A DNA stretch of 64,000 nucleotides from Nomia melanderi (Eukaryota; Arthropoda; Insecta; Hymenoptera; Halictidae), in assembly GCF_051020985.1 (NCBI RefSeq), contig NC_135009.1, positions 8,936,606-9,000,605 on the forward strand, read 5' to 3'. The notes under the pieces are model-generated. The model did no database searches and was not told the DNA's origin. It was given only the letters and a program-made list of their open reading frames with translations. Positions 60,152 through 64,000 of this stretch are shown here, one piece after another. Both the position numbers and the translations under genes were made by a program. Every line of letters starts with the position of its first letter. Position 1 is the first letter of the stretch.

Positions 60152-60801
60152 AGAATCACTAAAACACCGTCATCGAAGAATTGCAGACCTCTGGACTCCT
60201 GTAACTTCCTAATAAAAGCTCGAGCAAGATTCTACCTGGGATCATTATAAAATACGAAGCTTCTACTTTTGTTTTCCATAAGTAAATTTTTCCTACGAGA
60301 TTTCTGCCCACTACAACGACTGGTAAAGTAAACATACTTTTTCATTTGCGAAACTTTACGCCTGCCGCTCAAAGCGTTAAGGGGACGGTTTCTCGCGCGT
60401 GTCTCTGATGGTGGAATACTGTTTCCGTCTTCGAGACGGTCGAGGACGTATCCCTGAGGATTCGGTCTAGGTAGAAGACGGCAGCGACGTCGTTGCTCGA
60501 GCATTTTTCACGTCGGCGCGGATCGGGCTCTTGGCTCCGAAGTACGTCTCGCGCCGGCAATTTATCGTCCGCGCGGCAAATACATAATCTATCACGGCAG
60601 ATAAGCCCGGATTAGTTCCCTTAAGCCTTATCCGAGCCTCGTATCTCGTCGGTGCGCAGCGATGAACATTCTCTTCGCTGTTGCGAAGACTTCTTCCCCT
60701 CGCCCCACCGAGACGGTAACCACCTCGCGGTGTCGCGGGAGCGGATTCTTCGTTTATTTATTTAACAGTGGAATAAATGCAACAACTGTGGCTCAACAAT
60801 A
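60152..60801. other. Non-coding DNA
   Basis: AT-rich DNA ends at GCTCAAAGCGTTAA (60367-60380), an orphan TTAA-type end placed at the left edge of a CpG-rich block (60381-60740). No gene was recognised. Confidence 0.4.
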
Positions 60802-61011
60802 TTAACCATTTGCAGTCGAAAGTTTTTCGCTAGACATATTTAACGTTTGAGACATAGACGGTATTCATTGAAAGTAACTAATGAGAGAACATAGATCAAT
60901 TAAGAACTAAAGGTATTTGATTTTGATATTCGAAGATTTGTAATGAAGATCTCATTTCGAAAACGATGTCCTTCATGTATGTAACGGTGAGCCACAGTTA
61001 CAGTCGCGTTA
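60802..61011. mobile_element. F2-family TTAA MITE
   Basis: The left end TTAACCATTTGCAGTCGAAA and following ACATATTTAACGTTTGAGAC, GACGGTATTCATTGAAAGTA and ACTAATGAGAG match the F2 copies at 29783 and 58050. The right boundary is TTAA at 61008 (GTCGCGTTAA), a weaker end. AACTGTGGCTCA just outside the left end (60784-60795) is repeated inverted inside the right end (TGAGCCACAGTT, 60988-60999). Confidence 0.65.
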
Positions 61012-61463
61012 AGGATGAAAGTTTGGTAGGTATAAGCGAGATACCATGGGACGCTAATTAATTACTTGATTAATTAATGGGGAATCCGTGATGCTCCCGA
61101 ACAAAGTACATCCGCGGTTTCGAGAATGATAATGTAACTTCGTGTTTCCCTCGTGTTTGTTGCGTTTGGCGAAAGGACAAGTCTCATGGAGATGCCAACG
61201 TAATAATACCTGCAGTGACGTTTTATACGCTTGGTGAGATCCTGTGGAAGATATTCGGGTCGTTCCGGGAATCGAGTTGGTTTGATTCCAACTCCTGTAT
61301 ATCAGGGAATGTGAGCTACGAATAGTCGAAATATGTATACGTCGTGTGGTGTGCCTGGTTATTAAGATATATAGCGGTGTCGTTAATAAAGCTGAAGAGG
61401 ATTATATGCTTATTCAGAACTCTAAAACTATAAAGTTATGGAGCGATGGAAATATGTAATTAT
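61012..61463. other. Non-coding DNA leading into a satellite
   Basis: Mixed-composition DNA. Decayed AACTCTAAAACTAT and AAGTTATGG words from about 61420 mark the worn left edge of the following tandem array. Confidence 0.4.
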
Positions 61464-61887
61464 GGAACTATAGAACTATAGAACTATAGAACTATAGAAC
61501 TATAGAACTATAGAACTATGTAACTATGTAACTATGTAACTATGTAACTATGAAATTCTATGGAACTCTATGGAACTCTATGAAACTCTATGAAACTCTA
61601 TGGAACTCTATGGAACTCTATGGAACTATGGAACTATGGAACTATGGAACTATGGAACTATGGAACTATGGAACTATGGAACTATGGAACTATGTAACTA
61701 TGTAACTATGTAACTATGTAACTATGTAACTATGTAACTATGAAACTATGGAACTCTATCGAACTCTATAGAACTCTATAGAACTCTATAGAACTCTATG
61801 GAACTATGGAACTATGGAACTATGGAACTATGGAACTATGGAACTATGGAACTATGGTACTATAGAACTATAGAGCTATAGAGCTAT
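61464..61887. repeat. Satellite of 8-bp and 10-bp units with higher-order order
   Basis: In order: one GGAACTAT and six AGAACTAT (61464-61519), four GTAACTAT, seven 10-mers of the GGAACTCTAT type, nine GGAACTAT, six GTAACTAT, one GAAACTAT, five 10-mers, seven GGAACTAT, then GGTACTAT, AGAACTAT and two AGAGCTAT. The series GTAACTAT, then 10-mers, then GGAACTAT occurs twice, so a block was duplicated after the first unit types had formed. Units within a block are identical or nearly so. Confidence 0.95.
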
Positions 61888-62843
61888 AAACAATAGTAGT
61901 ATAGAACTACAGTAAATAGTTTCACCTCGATGTCTCGCTGGTATCTAACTCAACAATTTATTTCAATATTCAAAATTTCAACTGTTAATATGGGTCACGG
62001 TTCACCCACTCATCGGTACCCGAACCCCGCATCGCGAGCGTTGAATATCGGGATCCAACAATGCGCGTTTGATCCTTTCTGATCCAGCGAACCGTTCGTC
62101 GAGATCCTCGGCCCGGTGTATTCTCCTACGATAACAATAGCTTTCCTCCTACGTCGATATTTACCCTCACCGGTTCCTTGAAACAAGGTCAGTTTCGAGT
62201 ATGAATCTCGCGGATACAGGGATCCACGGTCAAAACTACGGAGATCAGAGATCGAAACGTGCATTGTCTAGTAATGCGTAGCGTCGAACGAATCTTCTGA
62301 CCGGAAAGGACCAATTAATTCGACCAGTCGATGGATCAGTTAACAGGGCCAAGCGCACCCGCAGCTCCCGTAACCTCCATTCGAGCCCATCGAACACGTA
62401 CACACCCAAGGCAACGTCAGTGAGGACGACGGCTGGGAGTTAGTCGTTTGATAATGACAAACAATTTGCTTGTTATTACGCGCGGCTCGTTTACATTCGA
62501 TGCGCCGAACGAAACGTAATTATCGCGGCAAACGCGGTCCACCCCTCCTTCAGTCGGGGAACAGGGGACGCCATGTTTGCGCGTCAACTGACGCCCCGGT
62601 CGCATCCCTCTACCGATTCAGCCGGCCGTGAAATCGTCGAAAGTGATGCATCGAATCGTTATTAATCTTTACAGCGCCGGCATTTTGCCAAGCGAATAGA
62701 CGATTTTATCTATGGAAACTTGGTGTATGTAAACACTAGACGTTGTGTAAATTTGAAAGCTGTAGGAGAAGCTACAGAGGTATTAACTTTGTTGGTTCTC
62801 GGTGTTCATACTGAACCAGTAATTTATTTCATTCGGTTATAGT
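61888..62843. other. Non-coding mosaic DNA
   Basis: A CpG-rich block at about 61990-62650 carries small minus-strand frames (62010-62264, 62417-62605) with no recognisable domain. The rest is AT-rich. Confidence 0.4.
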
Positions 62844-63068
62844 TTAACCTCTTGCTAAATGGTTTTGATAACGATAATTTGCAAGGGATACAAAGAAATC
62901 TTTCATTTTCTCTCATATTAATTCTGAAGCTGAAATATTAAAAATAACAAAACAGCCTTCCGACCTATGTGATTCTGATCCAATGATCTAAGGAACATTG
63001 ATTCCTGTTAAACTAATCTAGAAACTTTTACCACAAGTCTCGCTCGTTATTATAAGAGAAGCGTTTAA
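62844..63068. mobile_element. F4-family TTAA MITE, adjacent to another element
   Basis: The left end is TTAACCTCTTGCTAAATGG and the reverse complement of the right end is TTAAACGCTTCTCTTATAAT. The right part (GAAAC...ACCACAAGTCTC then GTTATTATAAGAGAAG) aligns with the right part of the copy at 18453-18696 (GAAAC...GCCACGGGTCTG then GTTACTATAAGAAAAG). Its right TTAA is shared with the next element. Confidence 0.65.
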
Positions 63069-63248
63069 CACCTTACTTTGCCATGTCACGTTATCCATTT
63101 AATTATGCTCACTTAAGAAAAACGCTCCATTCTATCTATCCATGATATAATCACAGTGCTTCGAATAGTTACAGCGAAAACTAGTAAAACACGTACTTAT
63201 CGGACTAAAATTAAATGTCTACCTTGACATGGGATCGCGGAGGGTTAA
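63065..63248. mobile_element. TTAA MITE with a terminal repeat of about 45 bp
   Basis: Read inwards, the left end TTAACACCTTACTTTGCCAT and the right end TTAACCCTCCGCGATCCCAT are followed by GTCACGTTATCCATTTAATT and GTCAAGGTAGACATTTAATT, then TATGCTCACTTAAG and TTAGTCCGATAAG. The inverted repeat is thus longer than in the other families and makes up about half of the 184-bp element. The right end abuts the last CpG-rich block. Confidence 0.6.
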
Positions 63249-64000
63249 TACCGGCAGGAGCTTCCCCAGGTAGGAGGGAAAGAAAGAGGGACGATTAGGG
63301 TGCGAAAGGATAATATTCAAGGCTGAATCGCGTGCTCGCAGAGTCTCTGATGGAGGCGCGGATGTGTGGGTAGCTAAGGTCACGCGAGGCGCGCCGCGGG
63401 AATAAGAGAAAAGAGTAAAAATCTCGGGATGGGAATGAAAGCGAGCCGAGCCGAACCGCGCCGAGCGGAGCCGAGGCGAAGCGAGTTGAAGCCGAGAAGA
63501 GCTGCCGCGGCCAGCGAGGTAATGGCGGTGGGTGGCGGGCCGGTGGTTGGTGGTTGCTGCGCCATGAACTTTAGTGGCTATATCGATTGCACGCGTGTGC
63601 ACCCGCGGAGCCAACCCCAGGCGCCTTCCCGTCTGCCGCCCTTGACTCCCGCGCGATCCAGACACGAAAACACCGGAAACCGGGCCAGGGATGCGAAGAT
63701 CAACGAAAACAAGAGGACACGCTGGAAAGGGTAGCTAAGGAGACTCAAGGCTGCAGCTTGCAACAGAAACAGCGCAGAAGGAGGCGCCAGTGCTCTTGGA
63801 CTTGGAGGAGCTTCCTTCGAGGACGAACTGCGGAACGATACTCAGTAACTGGTTTTTGTGTGAAGTTTCATTTTCATTTATTTTCAGAAAAACTGGTGAT
63901 TAAATGTTTGAGGGGATGTGAAGGAAAACCTTGTTGGAAAGAGCCAAGCGATAGCGATTGGGTTATGTGGACAAATTCTAAATAGATCGCGCCTTTTTTG
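63249..64000. other. CpG-rich terminal block, no gene recognised
   Basis: It includes a GCCGA-rich low-complexity run at about 63440-63500 and overlapping frames on both strands. A good-looking splice acceptor on the plus strand (TTTTCATTTATTTTCAG, AG at 63886-63887) is followed by an open frame to 63985. This could be an exon edge of a gene continuing beyond the window, but one motif is weak evidence. Confidence 0.35.
63440..63500. repeat. GCCGA-rich low-complexity run
   Basis: Words GCCGA, GCGGA, GCCGAG and GCGAAGCGA follow each other with a period near 5. It produces the RAEPRRAEPRRSE run in the overlapping frame. Confidence 0.7.

Noticed and set aside
1..64000. CRISPR array, bacterial operons, rRNA
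   Set aside because: There are no regularly spaced identical repeats with unique spacers, no gene packing and no ribosomal RNA sequence.

Overview
The window reads as nuclear DNA of an insect, most likely a hymenopteran (bee, wasp or ant). The basis is indirect. It is a fine mosaic of CpG-rich blocks and AT-rich spacers, it has no bacterial gene density, it holds microsatellites and degenerate minisatellites, and it carries many short non-autonomous DNA transposons, mostly with TTAA target sites. No protein family, rRNA, tRNA or known microRNA was recognised, so the organism call is an inference and cannot be narrowed further.

No conserved protein-coding gene can be supported. The longest open frames lie in CpG-rich blocks, are rich in Arg and Ser, and overlap open frames on the other strand. 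The one mildly interesting case is a minus-strand frame of about 180 codons at 8140-8685, with a second short frame upstream at 8838-9113. The window is best read as intergenic DNA or the inside of one or more large introns.

What can be annotated is repeat content. (1) At least fifteen miniature inverted-repeat elements (MITEs) are bounded by TTAA or a decayed TTAA and fall into several families: F1 (ends TTAACACTAGAACTACCG), F2 (ends TTAACCCTTTGCACTCGAAA), F3 (ends TTAACACGTTGACTGCCACG), F4 (ends TTAACCCTTNNC with a shared body), plus singletons. These fit piggyBac-type MITEs. (2) One hAT-type MITE at 13072-13247 has a decayed 8-bp target duplication. (3) One TA-bounded element at 24175-24609 is filled with a degenerate minisatellite. 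(4) Tandem arrays include an 8/10-bp array with higher-order structure at 61464-61887, a 66-bp dimeric array at 20298-20410, a 30-bp array at 7245-7483, and several two- or three-copy duplications.

Layout: 1-13 kb is mostly unique mosaic DNA with one F1 fragment, the open-frame region near 8-9 kb and the start of the hAT MITE. 13-31 kb holds F1, F4, a singleton and F2 copies plus most of the degenerate minisatellites. 31-39 kb has two back-to-back elements sharing one TTAA, two singletons, and an F3 copy. 42-51 kb contains a nested F3-in-F1 insertion and an F2 copy. 56-64 kb carries F3, F2, F1 and F4 copies and the large satellite, and ends in a CpG-rich block. Element ends repeatedly coincide with edges of the CpG-rich blocks, so much of the AT-rich spacer DNA may be old transposon DNA.
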